Below, piece by piece: positions 8,055 through 16,801 of a stretch of DNA of 64,000 nt (position 1 is its first letter; each line of letters starts with the position of its first letter). Origin of the DNA: Singulisphaera acidiphila DSM 18658. GTDB lineage: Bacteria; Planctomycetota; Planctomycetia; Isosphaerales; Isosphaeraceae. The stretch lies in assembly GCF_000242455.2 (NCBI RefSeq), contig NC_019892.1, positions 868,001 to 932,000 on the forward strand, read 5' to 3'. Below the pieces are notes generated by a model. The model saw nothing but the letters and a program-made list of their open reading frames with translations. It had not been told where the DNA came from and ran no database searches. Both the position numbers and the translations under genes were made by a program.

Positions 8055-8498
8055 TCACTGGCTTGCTTCAGGTGGAGACTCAACGAGGCTTTCCAGAATC
8101 GATTTACTGGTATGATCGAACTCTTTTTCGGTAAGCTCGCTCACCACTTGAGTAAATGTATCTGAACTGTTTTTTTTTCTGTAGTTCAGAATTAATAAAT
8201 TTCGATGAATGTTTAAAATGAAGTCATCAGAATTGACAACAACGGCCGGGGCATAGGTGATCCAGCTTCTTTTCCACCTTCCCCTGTGTTTGTCCAGCAG
8301 CGAATTGATTGCGGCCGCTCCAGAGGAATTTGCGGAAAGGCTGCCCTTCCTCGCTGGTTGCCCCGGTCTGGAGAACGTCGCCTCTAGCCGAGCATTCTTC
8401 AGCGAAATCTGAGGGTCAGGCTTCATGGAAATTGAGCGGAAAAAGATCCCTGCTAAGACACCGAAAGTAATGATCATGATAATGGCTTTTGTGCTCAT
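8055..8498 (-). CDS. membrane-anchored small protein, candidate RHS immunity protein
   Basis: From the ATG at 8498 (MSTKAIIMIITFGVLAGIFF) the product is 147 residues, with a single N-terminal hydrophobic helix (about 4-20) followed by a soluble domain (KHRGRWKRSWITYAPAVVVN, then DFILNIHRNLLILNYRKK). An alternative ATG lies at 8522. It is AT-rich, lies about 0.5 kb downstream of the RHS gene on the same strand, and is the next gene there. In polymorphic toxin systems the immunity gene usually follows the toxin, and membrane anchoring would fit an effector acting at the envelope. That function is an inference from position; no immunity family is recognised. Confidence 0.55.
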   Translation of the reverse strand: MSTKAIIMIITFGVLAGIFFRSISMKPDPQISLKNARLEATFSRPGQPARKGSLSANSSGAAAINSLLDKHRGRWKRSWITYAPAVVVNSDDFILNIHRNLLILNYRKKNSSDTFTQVVSELTEKEFDHTSKSILESLVESPPEASQ

Positions 8499-9030
8499 GA
8501 TTGAATTATTCGAAAAAAGCATCGATTTTAATTACTCTTGTTGCTGGATTATGTCTGAATTGCGAATTGTGCCGATTGCTGTATTCAGTGAATTGATTGC
8601 AAGCCGTAAGTGCAAGAGTGCAGGCAGTTGAGACCCGCTCGTCCGAATCATCTTCGTTCTGAAGACGGGGAATTCCTCCCCGGATCGTCCGATGCAATGC
8701 GCCGCATGGTGACGGATTGGGTCGCTACCGCCACCTCCGAAGTCAATTCAAGGAGGCTACGGATGTCGGCCTTCATTGCAGGGCCCTAAATAGCTCCTCG
8801 CAATCTGGAAAGTCTTACCTGTCAGCTTCTTCCAGGAAGTGACGAAATTTCGTCACTCCGCTGCTTTCCCTTATTGAGTGGTTCTATTTAGCCGTGCTGG
8901 ATTCAACCCTGAGCGATCCGCCGCCGACATCGTTGCAATGCTCGGGGTGACTAGGCAGAGTGTCTGTCGCCAACTGGGCCATCACCTACATCCGGCGTCC
9001 CCTCCGATGATTTTTGGCTTAATGACTATC
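8499..9030. other. gene-free stretch with a 20-bp palindrome and an HTH transposase scrap
   Basis: No complete gene. At 8838-8857 there is a perfect 20-bp palindrome, AGTGACGAAATTTCGTCACT. At about 8886-8990 on the plus strand, codons read NPERSAADIVAMLGVTRQSV, which resembles the N-terminal helix-turn-helix of an IS630-type transposase with nothing downstream: a scrap of an element. The segment separates the RHS 3' end from the candidate immunity gene. Confidence 0.5.
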
Positions 9031-12000
9031 TCAATAACTGTATAGCGGGCTCTCAAGCGGATACGCTGGTTTCTTTTTGTATTTCTCTCGAAGCTTCTCG
9101 AATTGCTGACGCGAGAACGTTCGGCAATTGTAAAGAGGGATGCTGTAGCTGCCTCGATTGTCAACAAGGGATTCCAGGTATTTCCTGATTTCTTCGTCTT
9201 GTTCAGGAGTGGTCGGAAAGGTGTCCGCCGTATGAATTGGAGGAGCTGGATCGGGATAGACGATACCACTTCCACTTCCACCTCTTGAGGGGCCGCCGCC
9301 ACTTCCATGCGAAGGCCGGGCACTGCCGCTGCCACTGCCACTGCCACTGCCGCCGCCACTGCTACCGGATTTTCCACCACCAGAACTATCCGTCCCACCC
9401 TTGGACGAACCCGGCTGCTGCTCGTCAACTCCGAACGAGATTGAATAACAACTCCCCCCAGGGCCGTCGACCGTAATCTTCTGATGAAATCCGCCAACAG
9501 CGTCAGTGTTTTCGATGCGAACGTCCAATCCTGTGGGGTCATTAAAAGTGATGGGATTACCAAAAGTATAGCGGAACAAGTTCGTATCGCCAGCGCGGAA
9601 TTTCAGCGGGTCTTGGCTGGTCCACCGCCCGAGCGTGGCTGAATAATCGCGATGGCGGAAACTGTACAAAGCGCTCACACCATCGTATCGTCCACCTTGG
9701 TGAAGGTAAACCCAACCGTATGCGCTCAAACCCAACGCCGTCCAGTTCGCGGCCAGAACGCTTGCCTGTCCATACGGATCATAGATATACCGCTCGACCA
9801 CCGCTCCAGTTTTATCCGTGATTGCCGTCACGTTCCAGTTGGCATCCTGCTGGACGTAGAGCCGTTCTTCCAGGATTCCATCGAGTCCGCCCGCATCCCG
9901 ATCCCGCAATACCAAAGCATCGACGTAGATCGGACTCCAAACGTTCTGAGCCACAGCAATCCCGCTGATTCGCTCCTCAAGCATCTGCCACTGGGCCGAG
10001 TAATAGAGATGCACCTCCGTGCCATTGTCTCCGGTGATCCGGCGACCGAGGGCATCGTAGGTGTAGTCGACCAGGAGGTTGTTGCTGGAATTTTTGACTG
10101 CCGTGAGGCGGTTCCAGCCGTCGTAGATGAATTTTCGTCCCGTCTCATCGGTCGTCATGTTTCCGTTGGCGTCGTAGGTCAGCGTCGAAGCGCTAACCCC
10201 GGTTACCTGGTTCTGGGCGTTGTGGTTCCGGGTCTGGGACGTTCCATTGGTTGAGACACTCTCCCAGTTGCCCAACGCGTCGAAGTCCCATGCCTGGCTC
10301 CGCGATGGGCTGGAGACTGTATCCAGGGTGCCACCAGGCGAAGACGCCGACAATGCACCCCGAACGAACCCGGTCAGTTGATTGAGCGAGTCGTAGCCGT
10401 TGCCGGAACCGCTGGCGTGGTAAAGCTCGTCCATCGCCGCGTCGAGCAAGTTGCTCCGGTACAGCCGGTTCCCGTTGCGATCGTAGCCGTACTGGAAGCG
10501 ATCGGTGGCCGTGCCGGTGGCCGGATTGAGCCAGCGCTGATCGATGATTCGGCCGAAGCGGTCCAGGCCCGTGTATTGGTCGCCCCCGTCTCCGTTGGAT
10601 TCGCCGGTTCGCTTGACGTAGGAGAGGGCGACCCCCGGCTCCGGACGTGACCGGCTGACGATCGTCCCCAAGCCCAGGTAGCTGTACTCTTCGAGGTGCG
10701 TGCCAATACCTCCGGAGCCGTTGTCGTCGGCAAGGTAGCTCAGCCGGCTGATGTCGCTGTCGACGCCGCCGGCATAGACGTAATGGAGGACTCGGCCGTC
10801 GGGATAGGTCATGCTGACCAGCCGGCTGTGATTGGCGCTGCCGCTCATTTCGCTGTACGCGTACTGAACCTTCGGCGTGGTGAGGGGGTTCACTGCTCCG
10901 CCGTGCGCCTGGTACTCGGTGATGAGCTGTCCCAGGCCGTTGTAGACTCGCTGAATCTGGTTGACCACGTTGCCGCCGCTGGCTGCGTCGTAGCTTGTGA
11001 GGAGGATTGGACGGCCTGCGACGTCGTAAGTGGTTTCGATGCGCAGGACGCTCTGGTCGATGCCGCTTCCCGGGGTCGTGATTGCGTCGGAGATTTGTCG
11101 GCCCAGCACATCGTAGGTATACGTGTGCACTGTGCCGTTGCGGTCGGTCGCCGTCTTGACCTGCCCCAAGGCGTTGTAGGTGTAGACCTCAGCCTCGGTT
11201 CCGCTGGCTGCGCCGGTGGTCTTGTCGGGATGGTGAACCTCCCGCGCCAGGTCATTGCTGAAGAGGGCACTGCCAGCGGCCGTATCAACGCCGTAGACAT
11301 ACTCCGTCGTTTGTTGTCCGCCGCCCGGCAAGACCACTTTCAGAGTGAGGAGGTTGCCATTGCCGTCGTAGGTATACTCGACGGTCTTGTTGGTGGTGTC
11401 CGTGGGGATTCCGTTGGTATAGGCTTCGATCGTCTTGGTCGTCCGTCCCCGCGCGTCGTAGAACCGCTTGCTGACGATGCCTCGAGGGTCGGTGACGGTT
11501 TGGAGCCGGCCGGCGTCGTCGTAGCCGTAGCTGGTCACCAACGCCGTGTCCGATCGAGCGGGAATCGTCGAGGTCCAGGTGTACGCTGACCCGTTGTTGG
11601 TGCCAAGGTTGACGACAGCCGTCGTGCGGTCGAGGGCGTCGAAGTAGCTGGCGACATAAGAGACGCGGGCCTTCGTGCCGGAGGACGGGGTCCCCAGCGC
11701 TCCCGTGGCCGTCTCATCGTGGAACCGCTGGCGGACGGTTGTCAGGAGGATGTTGCTGTTGGCATCGTACTGGTATTCCACCTGCTCCAGCACGGCGTCG
11801 CCCGTGACGGTCCCGGCATCGGCCCAGGACGAATCCCCTCCTCCATTGGTCGTGGAGATCGTGACCGGACGTCCCACGCCATCGTACGCGACCTTCTGCA
11901 CGAGACCGCCAGGAGATGCCTGCTTGATGACGTTGCCCCGGTGGTCGTACCAGAACGCGGTGGTCAGGCTATCCGACGAGACGGAACCGGTGCTCTGGTT

Positions 12001-14109
12001 GACGCTGAAAACATGGGTGGCGAAGAGCCGTCCTTGATCGTCGTACTCAAAGGTCGACTTGGCCCGTCGCAAGGAAGCGCTGGGCTGATCGGGCACGCCG
12101 TCGTTATTGGAGTCGGTAACCGTTACGCCGTCGCCGTCGAACCATTCGCGGGACGTGACCTGGCCAAGGTTGTTGTAAACGAGATAGGTGATTGGCCGAT
12201 TGACGTCGGTCCCTTCGCTGACTTGCACACCATCCTTGGTCGCGACGAGTCGGTCGCGCCAGTCGTAGAAGTAGTCGGTGACCCTGGCACTGGCTCCCCC
12301 GCCGGGATAGAGCGTCTTCCTGGTCAGATTGCTGTCGCCGATGCCGCCGTTGTCGTATTCCTGAGCACTGACTTTGACCAGATTCACGCTGCTGGTTCCG
12401 ACCCAGACCTCGATGGTCCGGCCCAGCCCATCGTAGACAGCCTTGGTGATCGTGCCGTTGGGGGTCGTCACCAATTTGAGACGTCCCCGCGTGTCGTAGC
12501 TGTAGAGGGTGCGATTGAAGTTGACCCCTTCTGTGCCAAACGACGTGCTCGCCGAATAGGTCAGGCCCGCGACGTTATTGTAGGCGTCGGCCTGGAGTAC
12601 CTGGCCCCCGACACTGGTGAACTCGCGAGTCAAACTTCGCAATGAGCCAATCGCCTCGGTGCCGGTCGGCCGACCGCTGCCGTCGAGGGCCGGCGTCGCC
12701 ACCATCGTGAACGTCTCGGTATAGCTCCTGGCCCGGTCTTCGCGAATCACCAGGGTCGGGCCGGTCGGAAGATGCGTGGTCGAATTCCAGCCGGCATAGA
12801 CCCGAATTTCATGATTTGCGTCGTTGTAGACCGTGTAAGTGGCGTTACCGTTGGGGTCGGTCGTCTTCGTTGCGCGGCCCAAGGCGTCGACTTCAACCCG
12901 AGTGATCAGGTTCAGGCCGCCGCCGCTCGGTGTCGTCCAACCTGTAGGCAAAGCCGTGAACTCGCTCGTCACGCTTGTGTTCACGTCGTAGATCTTCTTG
13001 ACCACGGCACCGGTCGCCGGATCGTACGCCGTGTAAGTCAGAAAACCGTCACCGTCCTTGGTCCAGGTTGGCTGGCCGTAGGCGTCGTAGAAGATCGTCT
13101 CCGTGTCGGCCGTGCCAGGCCCGTTCTGGGACGAATTCACCGTCGGATGGGTGATCGTTTCCGATCCGATGCGGGTGGAGTTGGCGTACCAGGTGTAGGA
13201 GTAGCTTGTGGTCAGGCCACCCGTACCGTTGTCATTGCGATAAACCGTATCCGTGGCGACTTGGGCCACAGTGACGCCGCCACCGGTGTGGCTGGTGTAT
13301 GTGATCGTCCTTTGCGGCTGCGAAACCCCCAGTTCCCCTTTTTGCACCGACGCCGTGGACAGATTGCCGATCGCCGCGCCGCTGGCGATGTAGGTAAACG
13401 TCTCGATTTGGCCGCTGTAGTCGGACAGATATCCATAATTCCCGGAAACTTCGCCAAGCAGGTCGGCGTAATTTTCGTTGTAGCCGGTGACCGCCGAGGG
13501 GAAGGCGTGAAGCACGACTTTGCCGTTATCGTCGTATTTCCAGAACTCGACCCAGTCCTGGTGGGTCGTCGTGTCGCGGAACACCTTGAGCATGATCGCG
13601 CCGGCGTAGTTCGTGAACACGATCAGCTGATTGTTATCGGGCAGCGTCTCGACCGTTTTGACCTTCCAACGGTTCATCCCGTTGGAGTTGCTGCTCGTCG
13701 TGTATTGGAATGTGAAGGCCCCCAAGCCGCTCGTGCAGACCGAGCAGCCAAATCCTTGCGCAATTTCTTTTGTGACTCGGTGCTCCGAATCGTATTCAAA
13801 ATAATTGTCGGCATAGGGGGCGACTTGGGTATCGGTTGCCGTCAGTGGGTCGATCACGGCCGCAGCGAGTCGGGCGTACGAGGCCGGACTGAAAAAGTAT
13901 TTCAGTCCGTGCTTGTATCCCGTCGACGTGTCGCTGGTGTAGTAGCGATAGTAATCGACGTCGATGACGTTTCCGCCGCCGTCCTTGATCGTGGCCGTCC
14001 TCAGGTCGCCGATATTGCCGTGGGAGTCTGATTTGCCATAATAGTCATACTCAACCTTGCGTACGGTCGTCCACGCCCCTCCGTTGGTCCCAGGGCCAGC
14101 GCATATCAA
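9031..14109 (-). CDS. RHS-repeat protein, C-terminal three-quarters (gene split by ISAs1 element)
   Basis: 1,692 codons; the first few (MICAGPG) come from the inserted element. True RHS sequence starts at TNGGAWTTVRKVEYDYYG. Dozens of YDxxGR-type RHS/YD repeats follow (YDALGRRI, YDGLGRTIEVW, YDVAGRPI). The core ends with RHRDYSATLGRWTSQDP and NPITFNDPTGLD, the usual junction before a variable C-terminal toxin. The tip is about 165 residues: a strand with GGFHQKITVDGPGG (His at about 1542), a Gly/Ser-rich linker (about 1562-1615), then TTPEQDEEIRKYLESL and YSIPLYNCRTFSRQQF (Cys at about 1662). The His-then-NC-x-x-F order resembles permuted papain/LRAT-like folds. The protein is probably exported or cell-surface, judged from its N-terminal part at 15365-16801. 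Confidence 0.9.
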   Translation of the reverse strand: MICAGPGTNGGAWTTVRKVEYDYYGKSDSHGNIGDLRTATIKDGGGNVIDVDYYRYYTSDTSTGYKHGLKYFFSPASYARLAAAVIDPLTATDTQVAPYADNYFEYDSEHRVTKEIAQGFGCSVCTSGLGAFTFQYTTSSNSNGMNRWKVKTVETLPDNNQLIVFTNYAGAIMLKVFRDTTTHQDWVEFWKYDDNGKVVLHAFPSAVTGYNENYADLLGEVSGNYGYLSDYSGQIETFTYIASGAAIGNLSTASVQKGELGVSQPQRTITYTSHTGGGVTVAQVATDTVYRNDNGTGGLTTSYSYTWYANSTRIGSETITHPTVNSSQNGPGTADTETIFYDAYGQPTWTKDGDGFLTYTAYDPATGAVVKKIYDVNTSVTSEFTALPTGWTTPSGGGLNLITRVEVDALGRATKTTDPNGNATYTVYNDANHEIRVYAGWNSTTHLPTGPTLVIREDRARSYTETFTMVATPALDGSGRPTGTEAIGSLRSLTREFTSVGGQVLQADAYNNVAGLTYSASTSFGTEGVNFNRTLYSYDTRGRLKLVTTPNGTITKAVYDGLGRTIEVWVGTSSVNLVKVSAQEYDNGGIGDSNLTRKTLYPGGGASARVTDYFYDWRDRLVATKDGVQVSEGTDVNRPITYLVYNNLGQVTSREWFDGDGVTVTDSNNDGVPDQPSASLRRAKSTFEYDDQGRLFATHVFSVNQSTGSVSSDSLTTAFWYDHRGNVIKQASPGGLVQKVAYDGVGRPVTISTTNGGGDSSWADAGTVTGDAVLEQVEYQYDANSNILLTTVRQRFHDETATGALGTPSSGTKARVSYVASYFDALDRTTAVVNLGTNNGSAYTWTSTIPARSDTALVTSYGYDDAGRLQTVTDPRGIVSKRFYDARGRTTKTIEAYTNGIPTDTTNKTVEYTYDGNGNLLTLKVVLPGGGQQTTEYVYGVDTAAGSALFSNDLAREVHHPDKTTGAASGTEAEVYTYNALGQVKTATDRNGTVHTYTYDVLGRQISDAITTPGSGIDQSVLRIETTYDVAGRPILLTSYDAASGGNVVNQIQRVYNGLGQLITEYQAHGGAVNPLTTPKVQYAYSEMSGSANHSRLVSMTYPDGRVLHYVYAGGVDSDISRLSYLADDNGSGGIGTHLEEYSYLGLGTIVSRSRPEPGVALSYVKRTGESNGDGGDQYTGLDRFGRIIDQRWLNPATGTATDRFQYGYDRNGNRLYRSNLLDAAMDELYHASGSGNGYDSLNQLTGFVRGALSASSPGGTLDTVSSPSRSQAWDFDALGNWESVSTNGTSQTRNHNAQNQVTGVSASTLTYDANGNMTTDETGRKFIYDGWNRLTAVKNSSNNLLVDYTYDALGRRITGDNGTEVHLYYSAQWQMLEERISGIAVAQNVWSPIYVDALVLRDRDAGGLDGILEERLYVQQDANWNVTAITDKTGAVVERYIYDPYGQASVLAANWTALGLSAYGWVYLHQGGRYDGVSALYSFRHRDYSATLGRWTSQDPLKFRAGDTNLFRYTFGNPITFNDPTGLDVRIENTDAVGGFHQKITVDGPGGSCYSISFGVDEQQPGSSKGGTDSSGGGKSGSSGGGSGSGSGSGSARPSHGSGGGPSRGGSGSGIVYPDPAPPIHTADTFPTTPEQDEEIRKYLESLVDNRGSYSIPLYNCRTFSRQQFEKLREKYKKKPAYPLESPLYSY
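14081..14090 (+). repeat. target-site duplication of the ISAs1 element, left copy
   Basis: CCGTTGGTCC, identical to 15396-15405 on the other side of the element. In the minus-strand RHS frame it encodes part of T-N-G. Confidence 0.93.
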
Positions 14110-15395
14110 ACACGCTGTAGTGAAAGGACTTGCGTGAGGTAGTCCGTATTAATCATACAGGACATCATCTTTCCACGTAGGCTATCCTTGTCGGGATGAC
14201 GCTTCAGCAGCGTCACGGCGAACCGCCGAAGCCAGCTCAAGTTGTTCCCCAAAGTCCGCTCGCGAGTGCGGTGCTCATCTTCGCGAAAGTTCACATCGAG
14301 TACCCAGTGCATCGACTCGATACTCCAGTGACCGCGGACCGCTTCGCCGAAACGCTTGCCGCTCAGATAGTGGCTGCTGAGATAGTAACGCACCTCGTCC
14401 GACTCCGTCCCATCGGCATGCTGCGTGATTCGCACCGCATAGCCAATTGCCTTGATCCAGGGCCAATCCTTCAGCGGCGCGAAATCAGTCGGCACCTTGA
14501 CCAGATAATAGGAACGCTCGTCGATGCGGCCGTGCCCGGCATCACGGGTCTCGTCGTATCGATAGTGGAGGTCCTCGAGATCGCGTTCCAGGTGGTCGAG
14601 GAAGAACGCTTGGATCGCGGTTGCGAGCTTCGGCTGATTGTCTTTGACGGCGATCACGCAGTCGCCGCCACCGTCAACGATCTGCTCGACAATCGCTTTC
14701 TGGCAGCCCATCGCGTCGATCGTGATGAGCGTATCCGTGAGGTCAATCTGCTCGAGAAGTTTTGGGATGGCTGTGATCTCGTTGGACTTGGCGTCGGTGG
14801 CCACCTGACCCAGCGCAATGCCCTGCTCGCTGGCCCAGGCGCTGACAATGTGCAGATTGCCAAGACCTTTGGCCGCATCGTGCGATCCGCGACAGGCTTT
14901 GCCGTCGATAGCGACGTGTCGGCGGGAGTTCTCAGTGTCGGCGGGGATCGCGTCGCAGATCCAGTCCTGGAAGCAGCGTTGAAAGGCTTCGGGTTTCAGC
15001 GCCATGAGCAAGCGTCGGATGCAATCCCGTGAGGGGATGCCGTTGGGCAGGGCCAGATGCAGGGCCAGCCAGGACTCACGATTCTTGGCCCAGCGATGAA
15101 TGGCGGTAGGGCCATCGCATCCGCAGATGACGGCGCAGACCGCGATGACAGCGATATCGACCATCAAGTGCCGACGATTGCGTGCGTGGCGGGGATCGGA
15201 GAGCGATTCGAAATAAGAGCCGATGGAGCCGACATCGACGGGCTTGGCCATGGGAGGCATCCTGGGATCGGTCGGTGTCGGCCTCCGCACACCCGGAGTG
15301 CAGTAAGCCGATTCACGAGGACCGATTCAAAGATAACGAGCCACGGTCTGTCGCGCCAGACTACTCAGGCCGCACAGTTATACGCGCTGGCCCTG
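14091..15395 (-). mobile_element. ISAs1-family insertion sequence, 1,305 bp, inside the RHS gene
   Basis: The ends are CAGGGCCAGCGCATAT (14091-14106) and, inverted, CAGGGCCAGCGCGTAT (15395-15380): 16-bp terminal repeats with one mismatch. The 10-mer CCGTTGGTCC directly flanks both sides (14081-14090 and 15396-15405) as target-site duplication, the expected size for this family. The transposase at 14106-15260 has no disruptions. Joining the flanks with one copy of the duplication restores the RHS frame exactly (…RTRTNG|GAWTTV…), so the insertion is clean and recent. Confidence 0.94.
14106..15260 (-). CDS. ISAs1-family transposase
   Basis: About 384 residues from ATG 15260 (MPPMAKPVDVGSIGSYFESL); an in-frame GTG at 15290 is an alternative. 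The N-terminal DDE_Tnp_1-associated domain contains SDPRHARNRRHLMVDIAVIA. The catalytic acidic residues are in RHVAIDGKACRGS, TLITIDAMGCQKAI and the C-terminal GHWSIESMHWVLDVNFREDE, the hallmark of the family. The stop codon lies inside the left terminal repeat. Full length, no frameshift, so probably active. Confidence 0.92.
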   Translation of the reverse strand: MPPMAKPVDVGSIGSYFESLSDPRHARNRRHLMVDIAVIAVCAVICGCDGPTAIHRWAKNRESWLALHLALPNGIPSRDCIRRLLMALKPEAFQRCFQDWICDAIPADTENSRRHVAIDGKACRGSHDAAKGLGNLHIVSAWASEQGIALGQVATDAKSNEITAIPKLLEQIDLTDTLITIDAMGCQKAIVEQIVDGGGDCVIAVKDNQPKLATAIQAFFLDHLERDLEDLHYRYDETRDAGHGRIDERSYYLVKVPTDFAPLKDWPWIKAIGYAVRITQHADGTESDEVRYYLSSHYLSGKRFGEAVRGHWSIESMHWVLDVNFREDEHRTRERTLGNNLSWLRRFAVTLLKRHPDKDSLRGKMMSCMINTDYLTQVLSLQRV

Positions 15396-16801
15396 CCGTT
15401 GGTCCGCGTCCGCTGCGTGACACTCGCGAGGAGCCCTTGATTCACCCCTGACGCAATGTACGAATACAAATAAGATTCAGAGATCGTTGACGAGCCGGAG
15501 GTATGACTCCGGACCACTTCGGCCACGTCGCCAATGCTGGTGCGACTGCTGAGATCGATTGTGTTGCCCGCCTGATCGGTATAGGTCTTGAGTTGTCCCC
15601 GTTGGTAATAGGGGATGGCGCCGCCGAATCCGTAATAGCGAAGTTGGTTTCCAGAGGGATCGGTCAGGACATATTCGCCGTTACCGGAATCGTAATTCAG
15701 CCGGACCGTTGCGCCATAGCGGGCGTTATAGCTGCCACTGGAAAGATCAAAATAGTAGGCGTTGTTTCCGTTGCTTATGGCGGCGAGCGTGTTGGTCCCG
15801 TTAACCTGAGAGAGGTAGGGGAGCTGCAAGTTGACCATGCCATTGCCGTTGTTGCCGGATCCTGCGTACTGCGCCCCATTCGTCCAGCTTCGGCTTTGCC
15901 CCCAAGGCATCCCAAAGCCATACGATTGCAGGTCGGTATTTTCCAGCTCGATGACTCCGTCGGCAAAGCGGACTGGGGCTTCCGACATGTTCCAAAGCAC
16001 GGGGGATTGCGGGTTGGGATTGGATCCGTTTGAGCCCGATTGGGCCGGAGACGCTAAAGGTCCCTGATTGGGAGCCGCGCAAGGGCACGGCGGCGGAATA
16101 AAAATCAAATAATAAGTAAAATAAGGACGGACGTTAATGTAAATTGTGGCGATGTTGCTGTCGACAATCCCGTCATTGGCTTTGTAGGAAAAAGAGTCGC
16201 GTCCTACGTAACCAGGCTCCGCGGTATACATAAAGTATCCGCTGCTGGGATCCATCCAAGCCGTACCGTGCTTCGGTCCCCCGTCCTCGGGAATGCTGTA
16301 GATCAAATAGTTGTCATCCGGATCACTGACATAGGTGCTAATTCCGTTGTCTAGACTTCCATTGATTTCTGTGGTGAAGACGCCGGCATCTCGAGCCACG
16401 GGGGGGGCGTTTGTGACGTTGATTGTTACGGTGGCGACATTGCTGTTGGCTAATCCATCGTTCGCGACATAAGTGAAACTATCCGTTCCCACATAGCCGG
16501 GATAGGGAGTGTATGCGAAATAACTATCGGGGCCAACGGTCGCATACCCGTGTGATGCATTTGCGACCAAAGAATAGGTCAGCAAGTCGCCTGCATCCTC
16601 GTCGGTCGCATAGAGTGAGTTGTCGATGGTCTGGTCATGGACAACATTATAGGGGCCCCTGTCGTACGCCACTGGAGGATGATTGGTTAAGAGTTGCCGG
16701 ATTTCGAGCGATTGTATTTGCGGTACGAAGGATTGGGTGGGCCGATTCCGTCGATCAGGGCGCGCACGATGACGAGCGAGGGGGGGGAAACGACGGCTCA
16801 T
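15365..16801 (-). CDS. RHS-repeat protein, N-terminal part (gene split by ISAs1 element)
   Basis: Starts at ATG 16801 (MSRRFPPLARHRARPD), behind a GAGGT about ten bases upstream; a longer in-frame start at 16867 is less likely. The basic N-terminus is followed by QIQSLEIRQLLTNHPPVAYD, resembling the LE-x-R-x-LL motif seen at the start of large planctomycete surface proteins. Two cadherin-like/VCBS-type repeats come next (about residues 45-130 and 135-225; each has GYVGxDSF and NSNxATxxINV). A Pro/Cys spacer and the RHS-type entry domain (VIELENTDLQSYGFGMPWGQ, YDSGNGEYVLTDPSGNQLRYYG) complete it. The last nine codons after TNG (RASAYNCAA) are read from the inserted element. With the downstream part the intact protein would have about 2,150 residues. 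Confidence 0.88.
   Translation of the reverse strand: MSRRFPPLARHRARPDRRNRPTQSFVPQIQSLEIRQLLTNHPPVAYDRGPYNVVHDQTIDNSLYATDEDAGDLLTYSLVANASHGYATVGPDSYFAYTPYPGYVGTDSFTYVANDGLANSNVATVTINVTNAPPVARDAGVFTTEINGSLDNGISTYVSDPDDNYLIYSIPEDGGPKHGTAWMDPSSGYFMYTAEPGYVGRDSFSYKANDGIVDSNIATIYINVRPYFTYYLIFIPPPCPCAAPNQGPLASPAQSGSNGSNPNPQSPVLWNMSEAPVRFADGVIELENTDLQSYGFGMPWGQSRSWTNGAQYAGSGNNGNGMVNLQLPYLSQVNGTNTLAAISNGNNAYYFDLSSGSYNARYGATVRLNYDSGNGEYVLTDPSGNQLRYYGFGGAIPYYQRGQLKTYTDQAGNTIDLSSRTSIGDVAEVVRSHTSGSSTISESYLYSYIASGVNQGLLASVTQRTRTNGRASAYNCAA
15396..15405 (+). repeat. target-site duplication of the ISAs1 element, right copy
   Basis: CCGTTGGTCC, identical to 14081-14090. It is the last RHS-derived sequence before the element when the gene is read 5' to 3' on the minus strand. 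Confidence 0.93.

Noticed and set aside
7744..8115. Plus-strand frame of about 120 codons after the IS3 element
   Set aside because: Composition is unlike a real protein and it overlaps the 3' end of the AT-rich gene on the other strand.
8506..8697. 63-codon minus-strand frame between the RHS gene and the candidate immunity gene
   Set aside because: No start signals and no protein-like features; it overlaps the start of the better supported gene.
9345..9362. Tandem CCACTG repeats near the RHS C-terminus considered as a repeat array
   Set aside because: They simply encode the Gly/Ser linker of the RHS protein on the minus strand; no spacer structure, so not CRISPR.
10696..14031. Several long plus-strand frames (up to about 420 codons) opposite the RHS gene
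   Set aside because: They are antisense shadows of the repetitive, GC-rich RHS coding sequence; the Val/Gly/Asp-rich products show no domains.
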